Shown piece by piece: positions 36,801 to 44,899 of a stretch of DNA of 64,000 bases. This DNA is from Segetibacter sp. (GTDB taxonomy: Bacteria > Bacteroidota > Bacteroidia > Chitinophagales > Chitinophagaceae). The notes below the pieces were generated by a model, which was given only the letters and a program-made list of their open reading frames with translations, had not been told where the DNA came from and did not search any database. The stretch spans positions 1 to 64,000 of the forward strand of contig NZ_JAOQAH010000084.1 in assembly GCF_025963695.1 (NCBI RefSeq). The letters run 5' to 3'. Position numbers and translations under genes: made by a program. Position 1 is the first letter of the stretch. Each line of letters starts with the position of its first letter.

Positions 36801-38135
36801 TTGACGATGGATGCAACCCTGCAAACACACCTTAATAAAGTATTGGCAACTGATGACAGCGTAAAAATAAAACGCGTATCCGTAGTTATTATGGAGGATA
36901 ATACCGGTGACGTACTTGCCTCTGCTTCTTATCCCCTGCCTCCTGTAAATGATTGGGATATGCTCACCCTTACCGAAGCTGAACTAAACAGGCTTCCAGG
37001 ATGGAACGTAAACAGCGACATTGGATTCACGTATGCAACGCAGCCAGGATCTACAGCAAAGCTGGTAACTGCACTGGCTGCTTTTAATAAGTTAGGAGAA
37101 GCCGCAGCAACAAAAACAATACGCGTATTACCTCAAGACTTAATCAGGATTAAAAGTGCAGAGCCGGACGAGGCCGGAAATATTAGCATTGAGCGGGCAA
37201 TAGTAAAATCGAACAACTCCTTTTTTATAAGGCTGGCAAACGAAGAACAGCTGCAGGAAGAAATGGCTACGCTGTATTTACAAACAGGAATGTTTCTACA
37301 TGGAGTGGGAGGATATTTTTATGAAAGCGAGTTGAACAATAATAACCAGCAAAACCTGTGGCGTGAGTTATGGCGAAAAACAGAATTTAAAAGCGCTCGA
37401 AGCTATAATCCAAACAACATAAAGCGTACCCGTGGAAAAGGAATTTCAGGGATGGCGTGGGGACAAGGTGAATTGATTGCGACACCTGCGGCGGTTGCAA
37501 GGTTGGCGTCGGGCATTGCCAATAATGGAGTATTGGTACCTAACAGGTACGTTCTAAATGTAAGCGGAGTGAAAACTGCAATTAAACCCGGTGTACGAAT
37601 AGCAAACAGCCCACAGTTTGCAATGCATATGACGGATTATATGTTAAAACAAAGCGCCGGAAAAGCCGAGCGGCTGCAATTAATTGCTGCAGGAAAAACC
37701 GGAACTCCTGAAAGAATCTGGAAAAGTGAAAGAATCAATGACGGATGGTATGTCTTTTTTGCCCCTAAAGCAAAAGGACCGGGCCACATTGTTACGTGTA
37801 TTCGGTTAGAGGCTGCAAAAGGTTCAAGTGAAGCAGTAAGACTTGCCGGCACTTATATTATACCTGAACTAATTCAGAGGGGCTATATTAAAAGTTTTGG
37901 AAACAATAACAATCAAAACGCAGTTGCTAACAGGGCAGTTGCATTAGCAACTGATAAGGTAAGTGTTACCGATGATGACCCGGAAAATGAGGCTTCCGTG
38001 CCCGATAGTCAAATGCAGTTGAACAAGCAGTCGCCAATAGTTAAAAGACCTGCAGGTAAAAAAATTAAAACTGGAAAACCAGCTGTGCTCAGTGCTAAAA
38101 AACCCGAAGAAGAACCTGCCGATACTGCTCAGTAA
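33843..38135 (+). CDS. SEDS (RodA/FtsW) glycosyltransferase fused to a class B penicillin-binding protein
   Basis: A 1430-residue bifunctional peptidoglycan synthase. Order: transmembrane helix 13-37; exported segment 38-315 with a carboxypeptidase-regulatory-like Ig fold at about 168-270 (VVGVVQNGEEMPVQGVLVRL... AGAFTFTGLPANRSFAV); SEDS core about 318-765 (GFQPSEIVKYL, GDLGPAMVCCF, TGQGVGEGFAKTIPEAHTDM with Asp662 at the conserved SEDS position, LPFMSYGGSSLL); transmembrane helix about 780-803; PBP dimerisation region; transpeptidase with Ser1070-xx-Lys1073 (PGSTAKL), SNN 1123-1125 and KTGT 1285-1288; Lys/Pro-rich tail. All active-site motifs are intact. RodA and PBP2-type enzymes normally are separate interacting proteins encoded by neighbouring genes; here they are one chain with no frameshift. 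Position after PP2C and before FHA and kinase genes suggests phospho-control. Confidence 0.92.
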   Translation: MASNSSSVGSRKVERFFLFLLSVVMVVLFYQLFTVLTADFADVPKRLANGTMINLNSSKPGERIKILLQKGFYLRDKRDINFIGDVVENGSRNVPGVIDNIGELNKSNFNVNTETAYLQGGEVFRKRVQVERSLLGFSDEDSILFQQERRKPVQLPSTNNLAMGAGSVVGVVQNGEEMPVQGVLVRLQVILPQDSLYSENVGDVEQRIAVNAKGVRRVFVVDSLNNRQLQSLTAFARTDAAGAFTFTGLPANRSFAVLPLQPGFEFGRSQGVENLEGSETFTFIQSPNTIKLFSNRDFSNLKKEKSLIVRTPREATTWFWIIVASFIVSFWLLHLLLTFRFPQADQLILPVIMVLTGLSFVTLFSLQDPLRDRFLSKSTLFYFGGGILGIIVLMLFNLRYFTTDSLIYRLFFFKGNRKAANGWPWAVVAMGLLLLTIVFGTGPEGSGVKVNLFGFQPSEIVKYLVIIFLAGFFAANEKFISEYTSLNKRFYFFFFALFAILTTIFLFLILGDLGPAMVCCFTFIILFSFSRGDFADMVGAVVLYVLALWICKNVWIGTAIIAAILTLYTLFKRKQLSESAVMALVVIAGFLLLDQIPYLDRLIPGPVQRLTDRKAIWQNAWNNEVFGGDQVANGIWAMSSGGVTGQGVGEGFAKTIPEAHTDMILPSLGEEFGWAGIICIFILFLIYLHRSFIIGRQTGTPFLFYVCAGIGVSTFVQFLLIAGGSTGALPLSGVALPFMSYGGSSLLCNMLAAGFLLSASHLQGSVAQMKFITRQQDKNLLPALVAACVGIVLLGVNVSKYLFNNKKWVVEPALVADRSGARMFSYNPRISILMNRLQAGNLLDRKGLILATSHQEQINKQYDSLIAVGIPKQNLEAFAYKRLNRYYPFGEQMFFWTGDANTGVFNGSTNGYFGEYEHAAELRGFPTPTSKFQVSATRYKEDRFLPGTSTEMTVNRRDYSAIAPLLLAGINSREVATFKQKNRDVQLTMDATLQTHLNKVLATDDSVKIKRVSVVIMEDNTGDVLASASYPLPPVNDWDMLTLTEAELNRLPGWNVNSDIGFTYATQPGSTAKLVTALAAFNKLGEAAATKTIRVLPQDLIRIKSAEPDEAGNISIERAIVKSNNSFFIRLANEEQLQEEMATLYLQTGMFLHGVGGYFYESELNNNNQQNLWRELWRKTEFKSARSYNPNNIKRTRGKGISGMAWGQGELIATPAAVARLASGIANNGVLVPNRYVLNVSGVKTAIKPGVRIANSPQFAMHMTDYMLKQSAGKAERLQLIAAGKTGTPERIWKSERINDGWYVFFAPKAKGPGHIVTCIRLEAAKGSSEAVRLAGTYIIPELIQRGYIKSFGNNNNQNAVANRAVALATDKVSVTDDDPENEASVPDSQMQLNKQSPIVKRPAGKKIKTGKPAVLSAKKPEEEPADTAQ

Positions 38136-38144
38136 ATGTAAAAA

Positions 38145-38168
38145 GTACAAGGGAGCGTCGCAAGAAAA
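38145..38168 (+). repeat. Dispersed 24-bp intergenic repeat, copy 10
   Basis: GTACAAGGGAGCGTCGCAAG then AAAA: the third core subtype (GGAGCGTCGCAA), also seen at 54422-54445. It starts 9 nt after the SEDS-PBP stop. Confidence 0.75.
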
Positions 38169-38327
38169 GTTAAATAGTAGTACCAGCGCTTGTAACAAAA
38201 AAAATTGGACAATCTTTGAATATATTGCTTCGTATTTCTAATATTGACCCTACAGATGCAATAGTAAGGTTATTGCAAGGGATAGGAATACAGGTTTTTA
38301 CAGCAAGCTTATGTATTTCTTTTAAAC

Positions 38328-38351
38328 ATTTGTTGTGTCACTCACTTGTAC
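38328..38351 (-). repeat. Dispersed 24-bp intergenic repeat, copy 11
   Basis: Plus-strand reading TTGTTGTGTCACTCACTTGT then AC; minus-strand copy of the GAGTGACACAA subtype facing copy 10. Confidence 0.8.
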
Positions 38352-38474
38352 TGGTGTAACTAACTCAGCTGTGTTTAAAGTAATATAAGCTTCGTGGTAT
38401 TGTAAGGTTTAGTATGTCTTTTGTATTTTTTTAAGAAGTGTATCAAATTGTATTTAAAGTAAACTGCCCATCCA

Positions 38475-39254
38475 ATGTTCGATATTTTTAAAAGCCGGCC
38501 CACAGATATAAAAGGCATTCGGGCTTCTTTGCTTCAGTTTATTAAAGACCAGTTTCAACGGGTTGAAGGTGGAGAAGGTTCTAATATTAAGGGACTTTCC
38601 CTGTACATAAATTGCCCAGATGAAGAAAAACATTTGTACGAAGGAGCAGTTTATATAGATGAAGAAAGCCGTTTTAAAGAAGAAGAGGTACAGAGGATAG
38701 CCGATGATTATGCGATTGCTCTTCCCCCAACCTGGACACTGCAAATTGAATTTGTGGATCAACTTCCGGCTGAAGCATTAAAAGCACCAGGTTTAAATGC
38801 AGGCTTGTTTATATCGACAAAGAAAAAACCAAAAGTTTTCCAGGATGTTACGGCTTACGTAAGAGTATTAATTGGTGAAGCTGAAAAAGAGGTTTATACT
38901 ATTTCTTCCGCCCGTGGCAAAGTAAATATAGGGCGCGAAAAAAGAGCGCAAACTGCTGACGGCTTTATGAGGGAAAACCACATTGCTTTTCCTAGCAATA
39001 GCAACGATGAAAGTAATCGCTCTGTTAGTCGTCAACACGCGCATATAGAGTGGGATGCCGAGAACGCCGCTTTTTATTTATATGCAGACGAAGGTGGAAT
39101 ACCTCCCCACAATAAGATGAAAGTAAGAACAGAAGGTGGCGTGCCTGTAAAACTGCAAACAACCGAAATAGGTCATAGGCTACAGGAGGGAGACCAAATA
39201 ATACTGGGGGAATCTGCACTACTCGAATTTAGAAGTTCCGCGGTTGAAAATTAA
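38475..39254 (+). CDS. FHA-domain protein
   Basis: A 259-residue cytoplasmic protein ending in a canonical FHA domain (about 145-255): NIGREKRAQ with Gly153-Arg154, NRSVSRQHAHIEWD with Ser185, Arg186 and His188, then FYLYADEGG and HRLQEGDQIILGESALLEF. These residues bind phosphothreonine, so it should read phosphorylated partners. The N-terminal domain (about 1-135) is alpha/beta (GIRASLLQFIKDQFQRV, GLSLYINCPDEEKHLYEGAV, TWTLQIEFVDQLP), loosely like the FhaA N-terminal domain. The first kinase gene follows 9 nt after its stop, so both are co-transcribed and the kinases are the obvious partners. Confidence 0.9.
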   Translation: MFDIFKSRPTDIKGIRASLLQFIKDQFQRVEGGEGSNIKGLSLYINCPDEEKHLYEGAVYIDEESRFKEEEVQRIADDYAIALPPTWTLQIEFVDQLPAEALKAPGLNAGLFISTKKKPKVFQDVTAYVRVLIGEAEKEVYTISSARGKVNIGREKRAQTADGFMRENHIAFPSNSNDESNRSVSRQHAHIEWDAENAAFYLYADEGGIPPHNKMKVRTEGGVPVKLQTTEIGHRLQEGDQIILGESALLEFRSSAVEN

Positions 39255-39263
39255 GCACATGAA

Positions 39264-41006
39264 ATGGCAAGGGTTTTTACAATAGCACAGGGTTTAGAGA
39301 ATATGGGTGGCCTGAAAACAGGAGGCCAGGGCTCAGTATATAAAGGCCGCCGTATAGGAGAGATTATTACAGCTATAAAAATATTACCTACGCCTGTTTA
39401 CACTGCTGCCGGGGACGGTAGTAGCTACGCAGCATTTCAAAATGAAGTAACAAAGCTTAAAAAAGTCAATGAAATTGCTAATTCGAATATTGTAAAAATC
39501 TTAAGCTCGGGCTTAACCGAGGAAGGCAGTTTCCCATTTATAGAGATGGAATACATAGAAGGTCCCGACCTCAGGAAGCTTCTTCAATCGCCTCATCCAT
39601 CCGTTTTCACTATCAATGAAGCTGTGAAAGTTGCAGAGCAATTATCAAATGCAATTGCTCACTGCCATAGAATGGCTGTGACCCATGGTAATATAAAAAG
39701 CAATAAAGTAAAACTTAATACCGCTTCAGGTAATTATATTCTGCTTGATTTTGGCCTTGCCATGACGCCTGGTGAGGGAAGGCGTAGTAATATAAGTTGC
39801 TCCGCCGCTATAGAATTTAGGGCTCCCGAGCAAAATGCCGGGCAGGTGTTGTTTCAAACAGACGTGTATAGCTTTGGTGTTGTTCTATTCGAACTACTTA
39901 CCGGCACCGTCCCTTTTCCCCTAAAAGGCCAGGGAGAAAGTGCCGCCAATGAAGTAAGGCTAGCTCATATGATATCTCCTGTTCCTGATTTTTTAAAGCT
40001 AAGACAAGAAGCCTTACCTGCATGGTGGAAGAGTGAAAAAAAAGAGCGTGAAATGAATGTGCCGGAGTGGCTGATAAAAATGATAAGTAGATGTCTTGAA
40101 AAAAAACCAGAAAGACGTTTTGCAAATGGAGGCGAACTTCACAATCATATTGTTCAGCAACTCGCTTTTAAGGCAATTAATATTTCTGCTCCGGTAAGTT
40201 CAATATCTGTTAAGCCACTGAGTAAACAAGACTTTGTCGTTTACCACAAACAACTGAAAAAACAGTTGTCACAGTACCAACAGGAACTAACAGAAAAAGA
40301 AAACGAATTAGCAGAATTAAGAAATCGACTAAGTGAGAGTCAATCAAAAAATTACAGCCCTAAGAAGATTGAAACTGTTGTAAACAAAGATAGAGTCTCC
40401 TCTGCTTCTTTCATCGCTGTATTGTTTTTAACAATAGGCTTTGGTGCATTTGCGGTGTATGCCCTTACTAAGAAATCCTTTTTTACAGATTTAAAAATAG
40501 TTCCGCTTTCTACAAAAGGGTTGGGTACAAATTATAGTAGAACTTCGACGAATGCGCGTGTTGGCCCGAATAGAAACAGACCAGGGCAAATTTTAAAATT
40601 AGGTGATGAAAAAGCTGGGTTATCTAAAGGAATTGAATCTACTGAAAATGTCAATATTTATAATTCCGGTAAAACAGAAACGGTTGAAATTGATGTAGGC
40701 AACGAGCACAACCAGCCTACTAACAATGCAACTGATGAACAAGGGCAAGATGCTGCTGAAGGCAATGAAACAGGGGGTGAAGTGCAAACAATTGAAAAGG
40801 AATACCTCGTAGTTGAAAAGGCCTATTTTTATGATGAGCCGGCTGAGGATACAAGACGTGACGAGTTTATAAGTCCGTTGGATAAGGCAGTAGTTCAGGC
40901 ATTAAATGAAAGGTACGGTTTTATATATGTAGTTATTACTGACCCCGCAGGCCAGGTATTCAAGGGCTGGTTGCGGAAGAAAGACGTAAAGCTGTATACT
41001 ATTTAA
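39264..41006 (+). CDS. Transmembrane Ser/Thr kinase homologue, predicted pseudokinase
   Basis: A 580-residue protein: kinase domain about 15-300, coiled coil about 325-365 (YHKQLKKQLSQYQQELTEKE), transmembrane helix about 380-400, exported linker, and a C-terminal SH3-like domain (about 510-580, AYFYDEPAEDTRRDEF... GWLRKKDVKLY). The glycine loop (GGQGSVYKG), Lys39 and DFG (162-164) are present. The catalytic loop reads THGNIKSNK: Asn143 replaces the catalytic Asp and Lys148 replaces the metal-binding Asn that both sister kinases keep (HGDVKSNN, HGDIKGNN). It therefore probably binds nucleotide but does not phosphorylate, acting as an allosteric partner or receptor. Co-transcribed with the FHA gene. 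Confidence 0.9.
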   Translation: MARVFTIAQGLENMGGLKTGGQGSVYKGRRIGEIITAIKILPTPVYTAAGDGSSYAAFQNEVTKLKKVNEIANSNIVKILSSGLTEEGSFPFIEMEYIEGPDLRKLLQSPHPSVFTINEAVKVAEQLSNAIAHCHRMAVTHGNIKSNKVKLNTASGNYILLDFGLAMTPGEGRRSNISCSAAIEFRAPEQNAGQVLFQTDVYSFGVVLFELLTGTVPFPLKGQGESAANEVRLAHMISPVPDFLKLRQEALPAWWKSEKKEREMNVPEWLIKMISRCLEKKPERRFANGGELHNHIVQQLAFKAINISAPVSSISVKPLSKQDFVVYHKQLKKQLSQYQQELTEKENELAELRNRLSESQSKNYSPKKIETVVNKDRVSSASFIAVLFLTIGFGAFAVYALTKKSFFTDLKIVPLSTKGLGTNYSRTSTNARVGPNRNRPGQILKLGDEKAGLSKGIESTENVNIYNSGKTETVEIDVGNEHNQPTNNATDEQGQDAAEGNETGGEVQTIEKEYLVVEKAYFYDEPAEDTRRDEFISPLDKAVVQALNERYGFIYVVITDPAGQVFKGWLRKKDVKLYTI

Positions 41007-41090
41007 AAAATTTATGACTTCGAACGCAAATAATGCATTACTTCATCTACAACATATAAAAGTGCAGATGGTAAAATTCATGTACAAATA

Positions 41091-42794
41091 ATGGCAAAGG
41101 TTTTTACAATAGCACCAGGTTTGGAAAATATGGGAGCCTTAAGAAGTGGCGGGCAAGGCTCTGTATATAAAGGACGGAGAATTGGTGAAATTATTACAGC
41201 TATTAAACTTTTACCAACTCCGATATATAGCGAGAGTGAGGACGATAAGAATTATCGAGATTTTCAAAATGAAGTACAAAAGCTAAAAAAGGTTAATGAA
41301 GAACCTAATCCAAATGTTGTACAAATCCTAAGTTTTGGCTTGTCTGAGACAGGCAATTTTCCATTTATAGAGATGGCTTACATTGAAGGGCCAGACCTTG
41401 AAGAATTATTAAAACCTCCTCACGATCCTGTCTTCTCAGTAAAAGAAGTAATAAAGGTTGCAGAGCAATTGTCTAATGCCTTGTCTCACTGCCACAAGCT
41501 TGACGTAAGGCATGGAGACGTAAAAAGCAATAATGTAAAATACAACCTTCATACAGGCAACTATGTACTGTTGGATTTTGGCCTCGCTATAATGTCTGAC
41601 GAACAAAGGCGAACAAGTTTAAGAAGAGCCGGAGCGGTAGAATTTATGGCGCCGGAACAGAACGAAGGCCTCATGCTTTTTCATACGGACGTTTACAGCT
41701 TTGGAGTGGTGCTATTTGAGCTGCTCGCAGGACGCGTTCCTTTTCCTTTAGAAGATAAAGGCGAAACTGCAAGAAACATTGTTCGTTTAGCCCACCTCGA
41801 AACACCCCCTCCCGACCTGATAGCTTTAAGAAGAGAAAATTTACCGGCGAGTTGGCCAGCAGAAAAAAAAGACAGGGAAATGTCGGTTCCCGACTGGCTG
41901 TTAACTCTAATTTATAGATGCCTCGAGAAAAAGCCCGAAGACCGTTTCAAAAACGGTATGGAGTTGCACGAGTTTATTGTTCACAATAGTATTCATGCCG
42001 GTCCTGTTACTAACCCCGCTCAATCTGTAGCCTTACAGGAGGAGAGTGAAAGGTTGCAAAAAGAGAGTATGCAGCTCCATCGCCAGCTCTTACAGTATAA
42101 AGATCAGTTAACTATAAGAGACAAGGAATTGTCTGAGTTGCAGGCAGCATTGAAAAGGCGTGAGAGTGAGTTACAAAATGCCGATGTAGCAACTTATGAG
42201 ACAGAAAACCAATCCAAGGGTGTATCGAAAACCGCTTTTTTTGCGTTGCTTTTACTAACCATTGGGCTTGGAGCTTTTTCTGCTTACTCATTTATTAAAA
42301 ACAATAAGGCAATAACCCAAAATGTTAGTGACGATAGTACAGTGACTACAGCAACCTTAGATACCGAAAGAGCAGTAATACCCGAGCCTACAAGAGCATC
42401 AACACAAAAGAGAAAAGATTCGATAGCCCGTGTAAAGCAAGTGGCGGATTCTATTAAAAGAGTAAATAAAAAAACGCTGGCTCGTGCAGACTCTGCTGCG
42501 AAAGAGGCAACGAGCGATAATCGCGATGACGAGAATACAGTGGAAGAGGATGAACAAGATAATACCGATCAGTCGGCTAATAAATTTGGAAGATACAAAG
42601 CTGCCTCTGTAGCTTATTTTTATAATGAACCGGACGAGGACACCCGTCGCGATGGTGTCTTCATCAACAAGTGGAACGCCCCTGTTACCGCTTCAGACGA
42701 CATGAATGGGTTTATTTATGTGGTTTATACCAACGAAAAGAAACAAACGACCCGGGGCTGGCTACTGAAAAAAGACCTGGTAAGGGTTAAGTGA
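41091..42794 (+). CDS. Transmembrane Ser/Thr kinase with SH3-like exported domain
   Basis: A 567-residue PknB-like kinase. Kinase domain about 15-300 with GGQGSVYKG, Lys39 (TAIKLLP), catalytic HGDVKSNN (Asp143, Asn148), LLDFGLAIM and EFMAPEQ, all intact. A coiled coil (about 315-370) precedes the transmembrane helix (about 381-400). The exported part has a charged linker and a C-terminal SH3-like domain (ASVAYFYNEPDEDTRRDGVF... RGWLLKKDLVRVK) homologous to that of the preceding pseudokinase, so the two may sense the same ligand or form heterodimers. Gap from the upstream gene is 84 nt. Activation-loop RRTSLRRAGA offers phospho-acceptor residues. Confidence 0.92.
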   Translation: MAKVFTIAPGLENMGALRSGGQGSVYKGRRIGEIITAIKLLPTPIYSESEDDKNYRDFQNEVQKLKKVNEEPNPNVVQILSFGLSETGNFPFIEMAYIEGPDLEELLKPPHDPVFSVKEVIKVAEQLSNALSHCHKLDVRHGDVKSNNVKYNLHTGNYVLLDFGLAIMSDEQRRTSLRRAGAVEFMAPEQNEGLMLFHTDVYSFGVVLFELLAGRVPFPLEDKGETARNIVRLAHLETPPPDLIALRRENLPASWPAEKKDREMSVPDWLLTLIYRCLEKKPEDRFKNGMELHEFIVHNSIHAGPVTNPAQSVALQEESERLQKESMQLHRQLLQYKDQLTIRDKELSELQAALKRRESELQNADVATYETENQSKGVSKTAFFALLLLTIGLGAFSAYSFIKNNKAITQNVSDDSTVTTATLDTERAVIPEPTRASTQKRKDSIARVKQVADSIKRVNKKTLARADSAAKEATSDNRDDENTVEEDEQDNTDQSANKFGRYKAASVAYFYNEPDEDTRRDGVFINKWNAPVTASDDMNGFIYVVYTNEKKQTTRGWLLKKDLVRVK

Positions 42795-42935
42795 TAAAAT
42801 AAAAAGGCTGAAAAGGCGCATCTTTATTACCCGGGCAGCCCGTTTCTTAATTGAGCAATACAGTTCTGTTCCTACCTTTTAGAGTCTTAATGCCCGCGTT
42901 ATTTCAGCATTAGGACAAAATCAAAAAAAATATAA

Positions 42936-44609
42936 ATGGCTAAGGTTTTTACCATAACGGAAGGTTTGGAAAATATGGGGGCGATAAAAACCGGTGGCCA
43001 GGGATCAGTATACAAAGGCAGGCGATTCGGCGAAATTATAACGGCGATAAAAATTCTACCTACGCCTATTTATAGTGAAAGTGCAGATGATAAAAATTAT
43101 ACTGCTTTTCAAAATGAGGTTGAAAAACTTAAGAAGGTAAATGAGGATGCTAATCCTAATGTGGTAAAAATTCTCAGTTCAGGAATAACCGACTCTGGAA
43201 ATTTTCCATTCATTGAGATGGAGTATATCGAGGGCCCCGATTTGGAAGAGCTATTACGCCCACCTCATCCTTGTTTGTTTACCATAAAAGAAGTTTTAAA
43301 AGTTGCAGACCAGCTTTCGTGTGCATTGGCCCATTGCCACAAGGTAGGTGTAAGGCATGGCGATATTAAGGGCAATAATGTAAAGTATAATACAAGCACT
43401 GGTAATTATGTATTGCTCGATTTTGGTCTGGCGATGATGTCTGATGAGCAGCGAAGAACCAGTTTGAGACATGCAGGAGCTATTGAGTTTATGGCTCCCG
43501 AACAAAATGAGGGCATCATGCTCTTTCAAACAGACGTGTATAGTTTCGGGGTAGTATTATTTGAACTGTTGGCAGGTTCTGTTCCATTTCCGTTACACAA
43601 TAAAGGCGAAACAGGTAGAAACGCAGTGATGGTAGCTCACCGGGAACTGCCACCGCCAGATATTCTTTTTTTACGCCAACAAGCACTGCCGGATAGCTGG
43701 AACGACGAACAGAAGGAGCAGGAATTGAAAGTTCCTGATTGGCTGAATACGATGATATACAAGTGCCTTGAGAAGAAACCCGAGAATCGTTTTTCTAACG
43801 GCATGCAGCTACATGAATATGCCTGGCAAAATTACATACGAACAGCAAACACGCACCAGCTAACCCATGATCGTATCAACTTTTTGGAAGCCGAAAATAA
43901 CCGGCTACGCAAGGAAAGAGAAGATTTACATCAACAGTTGGTGAAATACCAGGTTTTAGAAACCAGTACAAATAAGAATAGTTCTTTAAACAAGGGTTTA
44001 TCCGAAAGCACAAGAATAATTAGTAAGAAGAACCCTGTCGCAGCTATTAGTATTGCTGCCGTTTACAAAAAGTACAGGGTGTTGTTTCTTATTATTCTTA
44101 TTGCAGCGTCGGCACTTGCTTATTTTGTACTAAATAACAAAGAAGAACCACGGTTCGCTACAAAGCCGGCTACTCCGTCTTTAGCTGCTCCTGTTACAGA
44201 GTCTTCTGCAATACGTAATCAATTGCAGGCTGCAAAACAATTTCTTACTCAAGGCAAGCTCCCCGAAGCTTTTATTATCTACAGTAGTTTGTCGCGCCAG
44301 CAGGTACCCGAGGCGATGTATTTTTATGGCAAATTGGCGCTCCAGAATAAGAATGAAAATATAAGTTGTACAGAAGCTTTCGCGCTTTTAAAAAAAGCAA
44401 GCGATAAAGGTTATACACCGGCAAAACGAACACTTGGCTTTCTGTACTCCTTCGCCGACGATAAAGCAGCCTTACAACAGGCAAACTATTTCGAGCGATG
44501 CACTTTCGCCAAAAACCTGGCAAAAGGCTCTGTGCTGTTAATGGAAGCAACATTGCGGGGCGATACTACTGCCAGCAGGTTTTTAGATATGCTGAATGTC
44601 AAGCACTAG
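42936..44609 (+). CDS. Transmembrane Ser/Thr kinase with Sel1-like exported repeats
   Basis: A 557-residue kinase nearly identical in plan to its neighbour through the membrane: GGQGSVYKG, Lys39, HGDIKGNN (Asp143, Asn148), LLDFGLAMM and EFMAPEQ are intact. Coiled-coil segment about 310-340, transmembrane helix about 381-401. Beyond the membrane, the SH3-like domain is replaced by alpha-helical Sel1/TPR-like repeats (about 425-557; AKQFLTQGKLPEAFIIYSSL, AMYFYGKLALQNKNE, AFALLKKASDKGYTPAKRTL), which usually bind proteins. So the kinase family here kept its cytoplasmic module and swapped its sensor. It lies 141 nt after kinase 2 and is the last gene of the island. Confidence 0.92.
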   Translation: MAKVFTITEGLENMGAIKTGGQGSVYKGRRFGEIITAIKILPTPIYSESADDKNYTAFQNEVEKLKKVNEDANPNVVKILSSGITDSGNFPFIEMEYIEGPDLEELLRPPHPCLFTIKEVLKVADQLSCALAHCHKVGVRHGDIKGNNVKYNTSTGNYVLLDFGLAMMSDEQRRTSLRHAGAIEFMAPEQNEGIMLFQTDVYSFGVVLFELLAGSVPFPLHNKGETGRNAVMVAHRELPPPDILFLRQQALPDSWNDEQKEQELKVPDWLNTMIYKCLEKKPENRFSNGMQLHEYAWQNYIRTANTHQLTHDRINFLEAENNRLRKEREDLHQQLVKYQVLETSTNKNSSLNKGLSESTRIISKKNPVAAISIAAVYKKYRVLFLIILIAASALAYFVLNNKEEPRFATKPATPSLAAPVTESSAIRNQLQAAKQFLTQGKLPEAFIIYSSLSRQQVPEAMYFYGKLALQNKNENISCTEAFALLKKASDKGYTPAKRTLGFLYSFADDKAALQQANYFERCTFAKNLAKGSVLLMEATLRGDTTASRFLDMLNVKH

Positions 44610-44683
44610 AAATATTTCAAAATTCAGGTTGCTCAAAATCAGTTGGGTCTTTTTAGGCAACCAGCTTTATCGCTTTGTTTAGT

Positions 44684-44707
44684 CATCGTTGCGTCGCATT
44701 TCGTTCA
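44684..44707 (-). repeat. Dispersed 24-bp intergenic repeat, copy 12
   Basis: Plus-strand reading CATCGTTGCGTCGCATTTCG then TTC; minus-strand copy 74 nt after the third kinase gene. Confidence 0.75.
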
Positions 44708-44845
44708 TCCGCAGGTTATTTGTGAACCATTTTTGTAAACATATTAGCAATGTGTTTCCGCTTTCAATTATAATTGGATTGGTAGCTTTGTATTGGACTA
44801 TTTATAACGTATTTTTTGTGTACATGTCTCTCTCTCCCGGCCACA

Positions 44846-44883
44846 AATAATAAAAGGGGAAGCCGACTTCCCCTTTTATTATT
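44846..44883 (-). terminator. Terminator of the small helical protein gene
   Basis: AATAATAAAAGGGGAAG and its perfect complement around a 4-nt loop, 16 nt beyond the minus-strand stop at 44900. A- and T-runs on both sides also allow it to act for the plus strand. Confidence 0.85.
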
Positions 44884-44899
44884 CTAAATTATTTGGTGG

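Larger units (their letters stand above)
38136..38474. other. Intergenic region inside the island with two repeats
   Basis: 339 bp splitting the island into two transcription units. Repeat copies at 38145-38168 (plus) and 38328-38351 (minus) face each other. AT-rich with no gene. A promoter for the FHA-kinase half is expected before 38475 but no full consensus was seen. Confidence 0.5.

Noticed and set aside
39264..41006. Loss of catalytic residues in kinase 1 as a sequencing error
   Set aside because: Two separate codons differ (Asp to Asn and Asn to Lys), with the frame and all other motifs intact, so real divergence is more likely.
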